Origin: Panorpa germanica
Lineage: Eukaryota; Arthropoda; Insecta; Mecoptera; Panorpidae
Direction of reading: 5' to 3'
NCBI GenBank assembly: GCA_963678705.1
Contig: OY783209.1
Location: 7,874,001-7,938,000 of the forward strand
Length of the DNA: 64,000 nucleotides
In this document: piece after piece, positions 46,320-57,929 of the stretch
How positions within the stretch are numbered: position 1 is the first letter of the stretch
Layout of the letters: each line of letters starts with the position of its first letter
The notes under the pieces: model-generated
Databases searched by the model: none
What the model was told of the DNA's origin: nothing
The model's input: the letters and a program-made list of their open reading frames with translations, nothing else
Translations under genes and position numbers: made by a program

Positions 46320-46973
46320 AATGGGCTTATGTCCTATGTCTTAATTTCTATAAAAGTGTACTATATATTGATAAAGTTGGTTACTAGAACCTCAAATGTA
46401 CAATTATTTTTAAAGAGCTCCCTATATTTCAGAAGATATTAACAATTAAAAAAGTCATTTTTTCTCTTTAATTATTACAGAGATTCAACGTTGGACAACA
46501 TTTCAATTGCATGTGACATCACAACCGCTAGTTGCTATCTCTTTTAAACAACAGAGCGTAAAAGAGATAGCATATTCAAGATAGAACTCTGGTAAGTTTA
46601 CAGGTTACCAACCTTACAGCTCATAAATCTCTGCTATATGTATTTATATATCAAAATATCAAATATTATTTACAGCTATTTCAAGGAACAATAAAATTTC
46701 AATATTATGTCTGCCGTAACAGGGTTAAATAAAATAAAAACTTATTATTCTTTGACTTGACTTGATTATTTCGACTACAAACAGCTACAAAACATTACCA
46801 CAGCACTGACCTACTTAACAAGTAACTGACATTATATATGGCCGACCATTTAATTGCTATATCTCAGTCAACATTTATATATTTAATAAAATATCACGCC
46901 AATACACATTTATTAACATCAATTTCAATCAACTGAAAAATCGACCATTAAAAAGTGACGACACAAACCCATT
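46320..46973 (+). repeat. Family 1, copy J (type 2), with 5-bp direct repeats
   Basis: Starts AATGGGCTTATGTCCTATGT and ends CGACACAAACCCATT. GTGAC lies on both sides (46315-46319 and 46974-46978), the only convincing target duplication found for this family. It has the type-2 hairpin centre and a deletion after AAGTAACTGACATT. Confidence 0.9.
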
Positions 46974-46978
46974 GTGAC

Positions 46979-47939
46979 GTTTCTATAATATGTTTGTAAA
47001 AATTAAAAAAAATTCGTGGTCCCATGGATAAATGTTAAAGTAATTACTAGTCTGCAATGTTTTTAGCATAAGTTTTAATAATTAGGTGCAACAGAAAACG
47101 TAATCAAGGTTATAACTTAGTAAATTAATTCGCGACTTGACAGTTTGAGGTTATGTTGCATTCGGTCATTGAATGTCATTAATTAAGTATAGCAATGTGA
47201 AGTTGAACGATGTATGAGGAGCATAATGAACTTTTGAATCAGATTGTACCACGACAAAGGATTTAAAGAACTATATTATATAATATTTTGCATTCAAATA
47301 TATAAAAAATTAATAATTTTAGATAAAAAGTTTAGCCGCTATTCAGTTGAATTAGTATCAGTTTGCATATAATTTTGCTACCTACTTTCAACTTATTTAA
47401 GAGTAATTAAGAGAATAAGTTCAATATTTATTATTATCAAGTAATTAATTTATAATTTAGTAGCATTTCAGTGGGAGTAATAACTCTCCCTCAATTTGTT
47501 TTATTTTATTCGTAGTACTTCAAACGTCAATATAATAAATTTTATACCTCGATATAGCTTATCATTCCTTCGCCATCTCTAAGAATGTAATAAAAATATT
47601 AAGTAACTTCTGCGTTATTTGTCAGGTGGTTAGAAAGAGATAAAAGATAGAAAATTCAGTGTAACAGAAACGTTTGAAGTGCTGAGATCAAAAAAAGATG
47701 AATGTTTAAAGATGTTATAAATATATTCACAAACAATATGCCACTTGTGGATTTGAATTAAAAACTTGAAATGTTTTGATTATTTTGAATGACAAAATAC
47801 GAGTAGATAATAATTTAGTCGTTTAATGAATTATTATAATGAATATTAAAGCACTTTTTAAATTTATAATTAGTAGCGTATAACAGTAGCGGATTGTCGC
47901 ACAAGCACAAGAAACTCTTAACTCTGGAAATATATATTA
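46979..47939. other. Intron stretch without recognised features
   Basis: AT-rich; no exon, RNA gene or matched repeat. Confidence 0.5.
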
Positions 47940-48250
47940 TACTAGCTGTCCCGGCCACGCGTTGCTGTGCCTAACGTTTTTGTCATATTACATTACATAG
48001 CGCCATCTATTGAATATTTACTCATTCTAGTCAACAGAATATTTACTCAATCTAGTCAACAGATGTCGCCATTTTTTAAAATCGTTTAATTTGCAATAAG
48101 ATAATATTGCAATCATAAATTGAGATGTAAGCTATCCTATCTTTCAAGTTGGATCAAACTGCACACGGTGTACAAATTTGATTAAAATCGGTTAAGTAGT
48201 TTAGGAGTCCATCGCGGACAAACATGTGACACGTAATTTATATATATTAA
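47940..48250. repeat. Dispersed repeat beginning ACTAGCTGTCCCGGCCACGC
   Basis: The start is nearly the inverse of the GTGGTTTAGCTAGT tail at 18240-18335, suggesting related ends. The body contains GCTATCCTATCTTTCAAGTT and TTTAGGAGTCCATCGCGGAC, then a TTATATATATTAAGAT end. These are strings of a very common insect interspersed repeat type, known from general knowledge and not checked. Inside, GAATATTTACTCA(T/A)TCTAGT is tandemly duplicated (about 48012-48062). Noncoding. Confidence 0.6.
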
Positions 48251-48267
48251 GATTACATTTTTTTTAA

Positions 48268-48430
48268 ATATTTATTTGAGAGCATAAGTTTTTAAAAGTT
48301 ATTAGCATTTAAAACAATATACACATTTATAAGCATTTGTAATACATAATTTACAACTTATCTTTAAGAAAAAGATTAATTTAGTTTTATTGGTAAAGTC
48401 AATAAGGTTTTTCAGACTTTCCCTGCTTTC
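48268..48430 (+). repeat. Dispersed repeat X, third direct copy
   Basis: TTATTTGAGAGCATAAG to GACTTTCCCTGCTTTC matches 7065-7240, with a short deletion removing the GACACGAGTATGGG part. Confidence 0.65.
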
Positions 48431-48529
48431 AAATATTTACTTATATTCCTTAGGCATATACAAATATATTTAATATGCTTTTTAAATATGTAATTTCTGT
48501 GTTTTGGTCAAGGGAATACCGCAATACAT

Positions 48530-48665
48530 AGAAAAACATGATGGGAAAAAAGGAAAAGGCTCGCGAGGATTAGACTGGGGAATGAAGAAAGGGGTAGTTT
48601 AGATACTGGGGAGCAGAGGAAGAGAAACGATGCAGAATGTTAGGAACGTTGAAAAATTAGACAAA
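48530..48665 (+). pseudogene. Short decayed piece of the LINE at 22560 and 27105
   Basis: ATTAGACTGGGGAATGAAGA, then GATACTGGGG and GAAACGATGCAGAATGTTAG, parallels the RLGNEEKGNRYWE...CRMCG coding region but is out of frame and interrupted. Confidence 0.5.
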
Positions 48666-48715
48666 TCATCCTGTGGGTCACTTAACAGTTGTCTCTGGCA
48701 ATATCAATAGGCTTG

Positions 48716-49056
48716 TGTCCTCATTTTTTAACGGTCGATTTTTAAATTGTTGATTGAAATTGATGTTAATAAATGTGTATTGGCGTGTCTATTTTATTAA
48801 ATAGCTAAATATTGACGGAGATATAGCAATTAAAAGTTTGAATTGTAGTTTTAGCGCTTGAAATGGAAATAACGCCATATTTGTATGATGTGAAATGCAT
48901 TTTAACGTCAGTTATTTGTTGAGTACGTCAGTTCTGTGTTAATGTTCTGTAGCTGTTGGTAATCAAATAATCAAGTAAAATCAAAGTTCCAGTAACCCAC
49001 TTTATCAATATATAGCACACTTTTATAGAAATTAAGACATAGGACACAAACCCATT
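48716..49056 (-). repeat. Family 1, copy K (large internal deletion)
   Basis: Left end AATAGGCTTGTGTCCTCATT, right end ATAGGACACAAACCCATT. After AATCAAATAATCAAGTAAAA the sequence jumps to TCCAGTAACCCACTTTATCA, deleting the centre. Confidence 0.88.
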
Positions 49057-49287
49057 GATGGAATTTTTCAATTACAGAGCACAATTCGACTTATTGCCGC
49101 ATTGTGCGATAAAGCAGCTACCTGCATTTAATTTTTGTACTAAGGAAGTACTGTTTCCACTTAAAGGTATTAAATCATTCGATACAATAATATTAGAAAT
49201 AGTAATCAACAGTAATTGTCAACAATATCAAGAATTTCTACATTATATGCTAATTAGTTTATATCAATTGCGCTAATGATAGTGCCG

Positions 49288-49325
49288 AATTGTGCGCTCT
49301 TGTGCGCTCTTGTGCGCTCTTGTGC
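49288..49325 (+). repeat. Short tandem repeat, unit CTTGTGCGCT
   Basis: TGTGCGCTCT is repeated three times in direct succession with a partial fourth. Open frames crossing it are repeat artefacts. The neighbouring 49057-49969 holds nothing else that I recognise. Confidence 0.8.
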
Positions 49326-49969
49326 TGTAATTGGAAAACAGCCAAATTTACTTTACCCAGATATACAGTTCGGCTCTGGCGTGCAAATTGTTCAATATAT
49401 TTCTATATTATTTACCTTTGTGTTTCATATTGTTAATGTAACAAAGTATACTCTCTTTTATTTACAGTGCAATACTCGTACAAACATGTTTTGATATCAC
49501 ATTACTACTGAACTTTACACCACTTGGAGTTGGAGGATTCTAGCTTCCTAGACCTCCTAGAGAACTCCAGGGTTGGTATTCAATAACATAAATCTATATC
49601 ATGATCACCCTTTTACGCTGCAGGGTTGCGGCAAACGCCTCCAACGGAAGGAAACGACGGTAACTACCATTTTTATAGTCTATATATCACCAATAAAATC
49701 AATTTCTTTGGTACTTACACATCGCTACCACTTTTTAAAATAATATCGCTGCGCTCATACGACGGATGGTTGCTTTTTTTGTTAAAAGCTTCTTAAGGAA
49801 ACTATCTCATGAATCACACAGAAGAAATATATGGAGATCTATAGGTAGCATTATGTTTTAAAATGTTGATTATTATTACTGAAGTAATTGATATTTAAAT
49901 TTGCAAATATCAAAATTTCTTACTATTTACTAGTACTTATTAGATTAATATTTATTAGAAGTATACTTA

Positions 49970-50330
49970 ACATCCAAAATGTGATAAACTGTCAAAATGT
50001 AGTAGGATTTATTTTTAAAAGAAGTTCAAAGTTAGTTTTTCAAAAATAAGGAAACAAACTTTTTTTTTTATTACTAATTGTTATTAAAAACAGCAATTTT
50101 CATTATTCCACAACTATGGAACTTTCAAAATTTATATTGCTAACAACGCATGTGCATCAACTAAATTAACTAAACTCAAATTAAAACACGAATGTGACAA
50201 AGAATGACTATTCTGAAAACCTGACTAAAAAACTGACATTGAACTTCTTTTAAAAATAAATCCTACATCATTTTGAGTTATTGTCACATTTTGGAGGTTA
50301 TAATATAATATAGTTCTTTTTAATTTAGAA
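49970..50330. repeat. Dispersed repeat Y, two partial copies head to head
   Basis: 49975-50215 is an inverted part (CCAAAATGTGATAAACTGTC onward), and 50215-50330 is a direct part (AATCCTACATCATTTTGAGT, then CACATTTTGGAGGTTATAAT). Together they form a long imperfect hairpin-capable arrangement. Confidence 0.62.
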
Positions 50331-50511
50331 ATACTGGGCATAAATAGACGATTTACTGTGAGCAAATCATTTTATCCATAAGGGTAAGGGGAAAGCAATC
50401 TATCTCATTCTATTAGTTCTCAAGCATTGCGAGTGACCTCTCTGTTGTAAATTTGAATTTATGACATTAGACTTGTTTACACTAACCTACAAATGTATTA
50501 ATAAAGAGTTA

Positions 50512-50645
50512 CAGAGAAAGTGACACGAGGAGAAGAACGAAGGGATGTCATTAGTTTAAGTTTAATTAGTATCTAGAATTGTTTTAAGTCAACTTATTGA
50601 AATGTAATGTAAAGCCTAAAGGCATGCATGAAAAATAAATATATA
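50512..50645 (+). repeat. Non-LTR retrotransposon 3' UTR tail
   Basis: AATGTAAAGCCTAAAGGCAT with an AAAAATAAATATATATAC tail resembles the 3' ends at 6600 and 23070. No coding sequence remains. Confidence 0.55.
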
Positions 50646-50682
50646 TACATAACTACATAATAAAATGCTACATAATATCAAC

Positions 50683-51108
50683 ATTCAAAACGATTTTGTG
50701 GATTTTTTTTATGTTTTCTGGTGTTACCGCCTCATTTGGACGTCCACTGCGTTCTGCATCATCGGTGTCTCTACGACCACGTTAGAAGTCAGCAAACCAA
50801 CGTTTTATTGTTGTTTCTGATGGAGCGGAGTCCCCATAACACTTTTCAAGCCATTGCTTCGCTTGAACGGTATTTGTTCCCATCAAGAAGCAGTGTAAAA
50901 TTAAAACACGAAATTGTTTTTGATCCATTGTTTTGAAAATAACAAAAGTAGCGTCACTCTTAGCACAATAACTCACAAACTACTGAATAGAATATCATGA
51001 AATTTTAACAGCTGTCTTTTGAAGGTTAGTATTAACTGAAAAAAAGGTGACTGAAGGCAATAAAACTAGCGCCATCTATGTGTTAGGCTCGGGACTTTTC
51101 AGCCCATG
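50683..51108 (-). pseudogene. Mariner (mellifera-type) 5' end and transposase N-terminus, truncated
   Basis: On the minus strand the terminal repeat (ACATGGGCTGAAAAGTCCCG near 51089-51108) is followed by an ATG at about 50931 and MDQKQFRVLILHCFLMGTNT, then VQAKQWLEKCYGDSAPSETT and IKRWFADF. This is the first helix-turn-helix of a mariner transposase. A TAA follows. The same frame resumes with RGRRDTDDAERSGRPNEAVT, including the GRP hinge motif, and ends abruptly near 50683. The catalytic domain and right end are missing. The frame is open 15 codons upstream of the ATG, but that part belongs to the 5' UTR in related elements. Confidence 0.92.
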
Positions 51109-51125
51109 TGCTACATAATAAAATG

Positions 51126-53023
51126 TAACGTAATGTAAAAGTTATTAAGTTAATAATACATGAGTTTACGTTTTGTTTCATATATTTTGACTATTATTAT
51201 GGTAGTAGGTGCTCGATGTTAAGTTTTTATAAATTTCTAACTTCCTTTTCCCTACTATACTCATCACCAGGTTTTTGCTGGTTATCTAACAGGTTATTAA
51301 GTGACGTAGCTGCAGCTTTCTGGAACGACGTACCAATGCAAGCTGCTGGCACTGTACCATAAAGTTTTATAGTCTGCATTTTATAATAACTAATAACGTT
51401 GTTACACCACAAAAGGAGGTTTTCACCGTCAACGTTATTGATGGTTTTATATCATGTTTATTAATGGAAAATCATGTTACAAAGGTATAATGGAAAATTG
51501 CAATTGTATAACATGTAACATAATTAAACGTTCTTTATTGTTTGAATTTATATCAACCTAAAATAAGTTGTCAAAGTTAGTAAATTCAATTGAAATAACT
51601 TGTCATAATTATTGAAGCAGCTTTTGTGTTTGTGATATACTGACCACAGGAGCGGTTATGCGAAATACAATTAAAAATGAAATGAACAATTGTAAAATGT
51701 TAATTATTCAATCATTACACATAAATGTGGAGATTATTCTGCAATGGAAATGATAGAATTTTAGAGAAAAATAGAATTTTCTCAGTCTTATTTTTATATA
51801 CGATTTTTTTTCTCCCCTTTTTTCGAAGATGAATTTTAGATTAGATGTTACGTTATGTAGTTATGACTTCTCTTTCTTCCTTTAACGCCTTGTCACATTT
51901 TGGAGACCACCTTCCTCCGTTTTTGCGTGTGATGTAATTAATAGATGGCGTTGTGAAATATTGCCATAATGTACTATGTATTTTGTTCATTAAATTCCAG
52001 TGGCCTAAATAGAGGGGAGTGGGGGGGGGGTTATTTAATACAATACAAACTGATCAAATTCCATTAATAATAGCAGAATTGTTATTTAATACGTAAACTT
52101 CATTCAATCACAACATCTTATGTTGTTATCTTCAGAACTCCTACCTCTTCCTCGTACCATAGAATCCCCTCCCCAACTATTACCCCACTTTTAGTAACAT
52201 CTCTACTTCAGTTTTAGCCCAGAAACCGCTTACCTTCTCTACTTATGTTATATTTAAATGTTCAAATAAATTTTTAATGAATTTTCTAACACACATTGTT
52301 GCGTTTTAAGAATTCGGCAGACAATTTAAAAATAAAATAAAAAAAGGTTAAAATAAAGACTCTAAAGGTTCAACATTTCATTTTCTTTAAATAGTTAATG
52401 CCTATTGATTCAACGTAATATTTCTTTAATTTCTTATTCTTTGTAAACTTATATATTTCCCTCAGACAATAAATTTTTAATTACAATTTAACATTCTCTT
52501 ATGAAATAGCTCACTGTTATTATAAAATATTTAAGAAATGAAATATAATTCTTGGAATATTTAATAAGACGCCATTTAGTTAATTCATGCAAACAATTAA
52601 AATGTTTAACAAGAAAATGTATCGTGCAAATGAATCATTTATTTCATATTTTCTACATTGCTTAATTAATTATTTGGTTCCTACGTAATTTTACTTCTAA
52701 AGGCTTATAAATGTCTGACGACAACGACTTGGGCTGATGTCACACTGGAACAGACTTCGCAATAGGATGTATGAGAGTTGTTTTGCATTAGCAGACAGAT
52801 CACTGTTGTAAAATAGACCGTAATTTCTGCATCGCAAATAGTCTGTTAAAGTGTGAGAGAACCCTGAAGGTGATTGCCCGGAAAATGTGTTTTGTTGTTT
52901 CTTTAATAATTTGTATGGCTTGAAACATAATATTTTAACAAACATTGTATACAAAATTAAATAATGGTACATATTAAACTAACATATTAGTAAAAGATCT
53001 TTCAATTTGTTTGAGGGGGAGGA
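51126..53023. other. Intron stretch without recognised features
   Basis: Contains a run of 10 G (about 52022-52031) and AT-rich sequence. TTTGCGTGTGATGTAATTAA near 51922 may be a decayed end of the MITE type at 24414-24693. The minus-strand open frames at 51227-51412 and 52697-52972 lack any recognised domain. Confidence 0.4.
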
Positions 53024-53706
53024 GGGGGGGTAAGATTTCAATTTTTTTATTTATTTATATTATTGTACAACATATTAAGTTTATTGTGTAAAAATTTGAA
53101 ATCGATTGAAGTAAAACTGTCGGAGATATAGAGTTTTAAGTCTTCACCTCGCTGGTCTGCTTTTTTTTTATTTTGAAACTTTTAAATGCGGTTTCTCACA
53201 CATAGCTTTTTCAGAGTCGGTGCCCTCTCTAGCTCAAAATCTACTGGACCGATTCTTATGAAATTTTGCACACTCTTTCTTTACATAAATTCCAAATTAC
53301 ATAAGGAAACGCTGTCGAGTCTTTTTTTAATTTTTAATTTTAACGTATTTTAAAATAACAGTTTCTGATTTTTTTCATGAAAAATCGGTATTTTGACTTT
53401 TAAGTGCTGTAAAAAATTTAAAAATCAATAAAAAAAGAAAAACTGGACGACGTAACCTGAAGAAACTTATCAACTAATGAAATCATTTTGGTTATGAGTG
53501 GAACCGAGTGGAATGTTACTTTTTTTGTGACGTCTGCGAAGATTCATTGTCAATGGCTCATTTCTTGATATTTATTTATGAAAATTTCACGAAATATTCT
53601 TCAAATGTTATTTTATCATGTAGTAATTATAGAAATAACTATATATTAACTGTGTCGTCAAAAAACATTATCGAAAATATGCTTCTCTTTTATCGATTTG
53701 ACCTTT
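53024..53706. mobile_element. TTAA element (685-bp family), copy T4, inverted
   Basis: The reverse complement of T1-T3: left GGGGGGGTAAGATTTCAATT, right end near TTCTCTTTTATCGATTTGAC. TTAA flanks are not preserved. The shared frame (here 53508-53711, plus strand) stays open. Confidence 0.8.
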
Positions 53707-54828
53707 GGTAAAAGACGTAACCTTTGGTAAAAGATATTACGTTATATAATACATGAGTTTACGTTTTGAACCACAAGTTGTGACTTTAACTATAATCGTA
53801 GGTTATCAGAGACTACTATCATAATTGTTTATGAAAAACATGGCTTATCTAAACACTAAAAGTTTGTCATTGTTGAAGAACTAGTAATTGACTGTCAAAT
53901 TTAATAGCAAGTTTATCTGTTTCATTAAACAATAACACATAAATTATGTTTAGTGGCGTTGTTTGTTATTTATAGGGTTTTAGTAAAGCAAGAAAGGTTA
54001 GCAAATCCTAACCTCAAAAACCTCTGAATATATATATAAATTATACGCTTCAAATTCATGTGAAACAATAACCCTATTATATACAATACATAAATCATGA
54101 TGAGAAATGAAAATATTAAACAGCAGAGAATTATAATAAATAGAATCAGTTAAGAAAAAATAACACCCCCAAAAACAAATACAACGAAGTGTAGGAATAG
54201 GAATAAAACAATGTCTCTGGTGTCAGTACAGTAATTACATACATTTGCTGGCTGTCAAAATAATTCTTCCAGGAAACGTAAACATCTGTTAACTTCACAT
54301 CTTTGTTACTGTTATACGGTGAATGTGTCTAATTTAAATAATGAAAATCCAGACTTAAGTAAAATCGTGGTATTCATAGGATGCCACATTTCAAGCTGAG
54401 TTTCGCCATGAATGAGAAATCTTGTTAAGAGATATGTATGGCATACTCACTGACTTCCATTTTACATATGATAAGCATGTTGAGAAGTTGAGAATGGAAT
54501 AATACGAGTATTGCTGCCAACTATGAAAGCATAATGACTTGTGGGAACAGAGAATCTTAAATTCAAAGCACTTGAAAAGCATTGGTACCACTTGAAAAGC
54601 ATTTTGATTTGAATTTTTGGAATTAAAACTATACGAGTACATAATCAGAATTTAAAAATTAGTTAAACACAAAACTTTAATATTACATAAACAACTAGTA
54701 AAATATTTGATGTAAAAATAACGAGAAATCTACAACAAATATTTTTTATGATCATTGTGCTAACGCCGACGTTCAATCTTTGAACAATAAGAAATCGCAG
54801 TCTTCAGAAAATGTTTATTTATAGTTCA
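53707..54828. other. Intron stretch without recognised features
   Basis: AT-rich. A short tandem repeat (CACTTGAAAAGCATT twice, near 54570-54604) is the only structure seen. Confidence 0.5.
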
Positions 54829-55410
54829 AATTACGAGAGTTCGGCGGCGACTCATACTTAAAAGAAGTTGGGGAGTATACTCACTTATTTTTCTATAATC
54901 CTATATTATAATGTTCCAACTGTATGTTTATATGTTTGTTTGTTGCTGAAATTCGTATGGTAGAATGAAAACGGCTCCAGCGATGTTTTTGAGCCGGGTG
55001 GGTAACTTAGGAGAAAGTTCATAATATAGATTGTAGAATATTTAAGTATATTATTAATAAAAGAAAATTAAAAATTTCAAAATTTTATTTAGTGGTACGG
55101 GGGCGGTTTTTGATGAGGGTAAAAATTGTGCTAGAATGTTGAAATTTTGTATGTGTGTTTTGGGTGTTTTTGTTACTTTGATACCTAATGTACGAATCGA
55201 AAAAAAAATTTTGATAAAAAAGAATAATTTTTTTTAGTCAGTTTATATGAAAAATTATTTGTTTTTATATGTAAAATCTATATAATAGTATGAGTAAAAT
55301 ATCTCAATTTAAAAATGAAATTGAAATTTGAAATAAATTTACGAATTATTTTATTGAATTCAAATCATACACACTAAAAGACGTCGCTTGCGCCTGGGGT
55401 AAACTCTAGT
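54829..55410 (+). repeat. Part of foldback MITE followed by dispersed repeat Z
   Basis: 54829-54895 matches the left half of 1180-1395 (TATAGTTCAAATTACGAGAG and CTCATACTTAAAA). From 54899 (CCTATATTATAATGTTCCAA) to 55410 (GGGGTAAACTCTAGT) it is a shorter copy of repeat Z at 30260-31205, without the 260-bp tandem units. Just after it, ATAAAATTCATTATCGTAT (about 55431) resembles the middle of the foldback MITE, so repeat Z may be nested in it. Confidence 0.6.
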
Positions 55411-55923
55411 GTATATAGAAATGAATAAGATAAAATTCATTATCGTATCGAAAAAAAGAATCTCAGGTAAATATTAAACCTTGGAATAAGTTTGTGGAAA
55501 GCTCGAGGGAACTTTATAAGGCAAGACATTTTCTATATGAAAAGTAGAATGGTAAAAATGGGCAAAATTGGTCACAAAACGTTGTTTTTTAGGTAACATT
55601 TGTAGTTTACGTAACAGGAAACATTTGCTATGTTTAATTAAACATGAAACTTCGATTAGCTGGAATTGTAATGCTACAGCAGTTAGGTCAAGAAAATATA
55701 GTTACTTCCACAAAGCGGAAGTTAATTATATTTTGTATGCAAAATTTACATAAATGTGTTTATATTATTCAAGATCATGTAAAGTAAGAATACAATAACA
55801 ATCTTAAGGCACCATTAACATTTAATTTAATAAATGAATTATAGATGAAGTTAATCCACTTAAAAAAATAAATTTTAAAGAAAAGTTATTAAAAAGATAA
55901 GATATAATATAAGTGGAACTTAC

Positions 55924-55972
55924 CTCGAAGACAAAATAAAAAGAGAATGAAAAGCAACCCAGTGAATTTCAT
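55924..55972 (-). CDS. beat: Beat-family protein, start codon and signal-peptide exon
   Basis: On the minus strand the ATG (55972) opens MKFTGLLFILFLFCLR, a typical short hydrophobic signal sequence, and is followed by donor CGAG|GTAAGTT. One base is left over and combines exactly with the two leading bases of the exon at 11661 to give Val, so the reading joins MKFT...CLR to VTTCLKLLRVLVPP. This phase match, the signal peptide and the strong donor support the assignment despite the 44-kb gap. The exon's 5' border in the untranslated region is not certain. Confidence 0.82.
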
Positions 55973-56073
55973 GATATTAGCTTCGAATATAGACTTCAAA
56001 TTGCTTATTACTGTATGTTTACTCTTTATTCAGTAACTACATGTTGGAATTGTCTCGAAACGATAACATTTGC

Positions 56074-56104
56074 ATTTTATAACCATGATTATACTTTTTT
56101 TATA
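56074..56104 (-). promoter_or_regulatory. TATA-like elements upstream of the Beat start codon
   Basis: On the minus strand TATAAAAAAA (56095-56104) and ATAAAAT (56074-56080) lie about 100-130 bases above the ATG at 55972, a workable distance for a proximal promoter with a short leader. In AT-rich DNA such matches occur by chance. The candidate noncoding exons further upstream offer an alternative start. Confidence 0.25.
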
Positions 56105-56469
56105 CTCTGTTCAAATAATAGAAACTTTGTTTTTTTTTTTATTTAACAACTTTTTATATACTTTTAACACCAAGTATTATATGTTTGTCTATATATTTTT
56201 TATTAATTTATGTATCTTACACAATTATTAGATTTTCTAAAAATTTTTGAAAGTGAGGTTAATTTTTTAACACATATTACTTTGAAGAAGTAACAGGTAA
56301 AAGACACTGCAATGCGGCATAACACACAAAACTTGAGAAAACACAAACTGCGTGACGTAAATAACTGTCAACAACTTCACAATAAAGAATAAAAGTTCTT
56401 TGTATTATAGAAAATAGACAAAGTTTATATATTTCGAGATAAAAGTATTTTAGAAAGTTTTTAGGTTAG

Positions 56470-56720
56470 GTTCGACTGTCTGTATCATCGTCTAGTGAAG
56501 TACTGACGTTCGAGTTGTAGGTAGTGTAAGTACGGAGCTAACTTCACAACGCCAATCGTCGACAACAACTGAAGCAAGAGTTGAGTTGCATGCAGCAGCA
56601 GCAGCACTCGATGTCGGTGGTCGGTGTCGGTGGTTGGTGGTCGGTGGTAGTCGCTAGAGCTTCTGCTTCTACTAGGTGGTGGTGGTTTGGTTCGAGGCAG
56701 TCGCAACGGCTAACTCGAAT
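56470..56720. other. GC/CpG-rich patch with CAGCAG and GGTGGTCGGTG repeats
   Basis: GACGTTCGAGTTG, CGCCAATCGTCGACAACAAC, CAGCAGCAGCAG and repeated GGTCGGTG (56609-56650) stand out sharply from the AT-rich surroundings, about 0.5-0.75 kb upstream of the Beat ATG. Overlapping open frames on both strands (56485-56706 minus, 56581-56784 plus) come from the low-complexity repeat. I infer a possible promoter or 5' UTR region for the minus-strand gene. Confidence 0.35.
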
Positions 56721-57169
56721 ACGATCACTTTTTGCTTGTGTAATATTCGTTAGTATATCTATTACATGTTGCCATAGCTACTAGATTCTAGCTGGAAGTT
56801 ACCTGATATTACTATGAATGTGTGTTATATAATAAAAGCTCGCTTGGTATGTTTGTTAAAATCTAGGATTGCATAGTTTTCCCAGATATGGCGAAATAAT
56901 TATTACTGAAGCATAACGGTTTAACAGCAATTACAAACCACGTAGGAAGATGCTGATGATGCAGCATCATCGTAGCCGAGATTTTTAAGTATTTCATTGA
57001 AGTAATTTTTACAGTATATTTTTCTTAATATCATTTCAATGGTCGGATGAAAGAAATAAGATATCATTAGTTTGATTTGTCATTACAATTTAAAAATGAC
57101 ATGCGCCCTATTTATCATTATTTGAAAGAAAAAAATGATTAAAATACATTATTATATTTCTTAACGCAT

Positions 57170-57775
57170 TTCATATAAATTCAAAGTTAAAACTAATCTT
57201 AAACTATTCTAGACTATTACTACTTCGAATAGTACTTTCTGTTTCTTCTTTTCTTGATCCTCTCTCTTCATGTACTCCTACTCCTCCTTTATTCACACCG
57301 TTTCCTGCTTCACCTTCCTTATTGCCTGTATCTTCATCTATAACCTCTTGCCTTCCTTGTCTCCTCTCGACAAACCCTCTATTATCTTTTCACTATCCTT
57401 CCTGCGTTCTCTCTTCGTTTTCACTTCTCCACTTATGTCTATTACAAACATAAACCCTCTATCTTTACTATTTCCTCTTGACTCTCTTTCTTTACTATTT
57501 TATTATTGTCTCTATCTCCGTCATCCACCTCTTGTCCTTATCTCCAAATTCTCTATTTTTCTGAACTGAAGTTTAACTGTTTCCTCGCTACTTCTTTCTT
57601 TCTCCTGCTTCCCTTCACTGCCTCTTTTAGTACTTCCTCTCTCTTCATGTTCCTTATGCAACCCAGCTACGAGCTTATTTATTGTCCTGTTTTTTCTGTC
57701 CTTTTTTCTATTTTCGCCATCCACCTCTTTCCTTCACTGCCTCCCTTTAATAGCTGGCCAATATTCACATGATTA
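57170..57775 (-). pseudogene. Decayed non-LTR retrotransposon 3' part, inverted
   Basis: The pyrimidine-rich plus strand is the reverse complement of the purine-rich LINE family. On the minus strand it holds AATATTGGCCAGCTATTAAA, GGTGGATGGCGAAAATAG, and the ATAAATAAGCTCGTAGCTGG string shared with 22920-22945. Long open frames on the plus strand are shadows of this composition. The coding sequence is broken. Confidence 0.68.
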
Positions 57776-57929
57776 TATAGTAAAATCAACTTTAAAATAT
57801 GATTGGTGTAAAAAGGAATAGCCTTTGCATATTTTTTATTATTTTACGTGGTCCTTTGACTTTTTATCAGAGTACAATAACCTATCATCTACTTGCTTAT
57901 TTCATGTTTTACTTATTTAGCATTTAAAA

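Larger units (their letters stand above)
11662..55923 (-). other. First coding intron of the Beat gene, about 44.3 kb
   Basis: It lies between the signal-peptide exon donor (G|GTAAGTT at 55923) and the Ig1 exon acceptor (11662). Phase agrees on both sides (1 + 2 bases make a Val codon). No host coding exon was recognised inside. It holds a copia-like element, nine family 1 copies, four 685-bp TTAA elements, a Harbinger-like MITE, mariner and non-LTR remnants, and a probable solo LTR. Unannotated pieces between listed repeats are AT-rich and show nothing I can name. A very long first intron is common for neuronal genes of this type. Confidence 0.85.

Noticed and set aside
49276..49494. 72-codon frame rich in CALL/CALV
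   Set aside because: Its start is a tandem repeat (TGTGCGCTCT units) and the remainder has no domain.
56485..56784. Overlapping open frames on both strands
   Set aside because: They are produced by the CAGCAG and GGTGGTCGG low-complexity sequence. They have no domain, splice context or neighbouring exon.
57270..57772. Long plus-strand open frames of 88-99 codons
   Set aside because: They are antisense to a purine-rich, inverted LINE remnant; open frames are expected from the biased composition.
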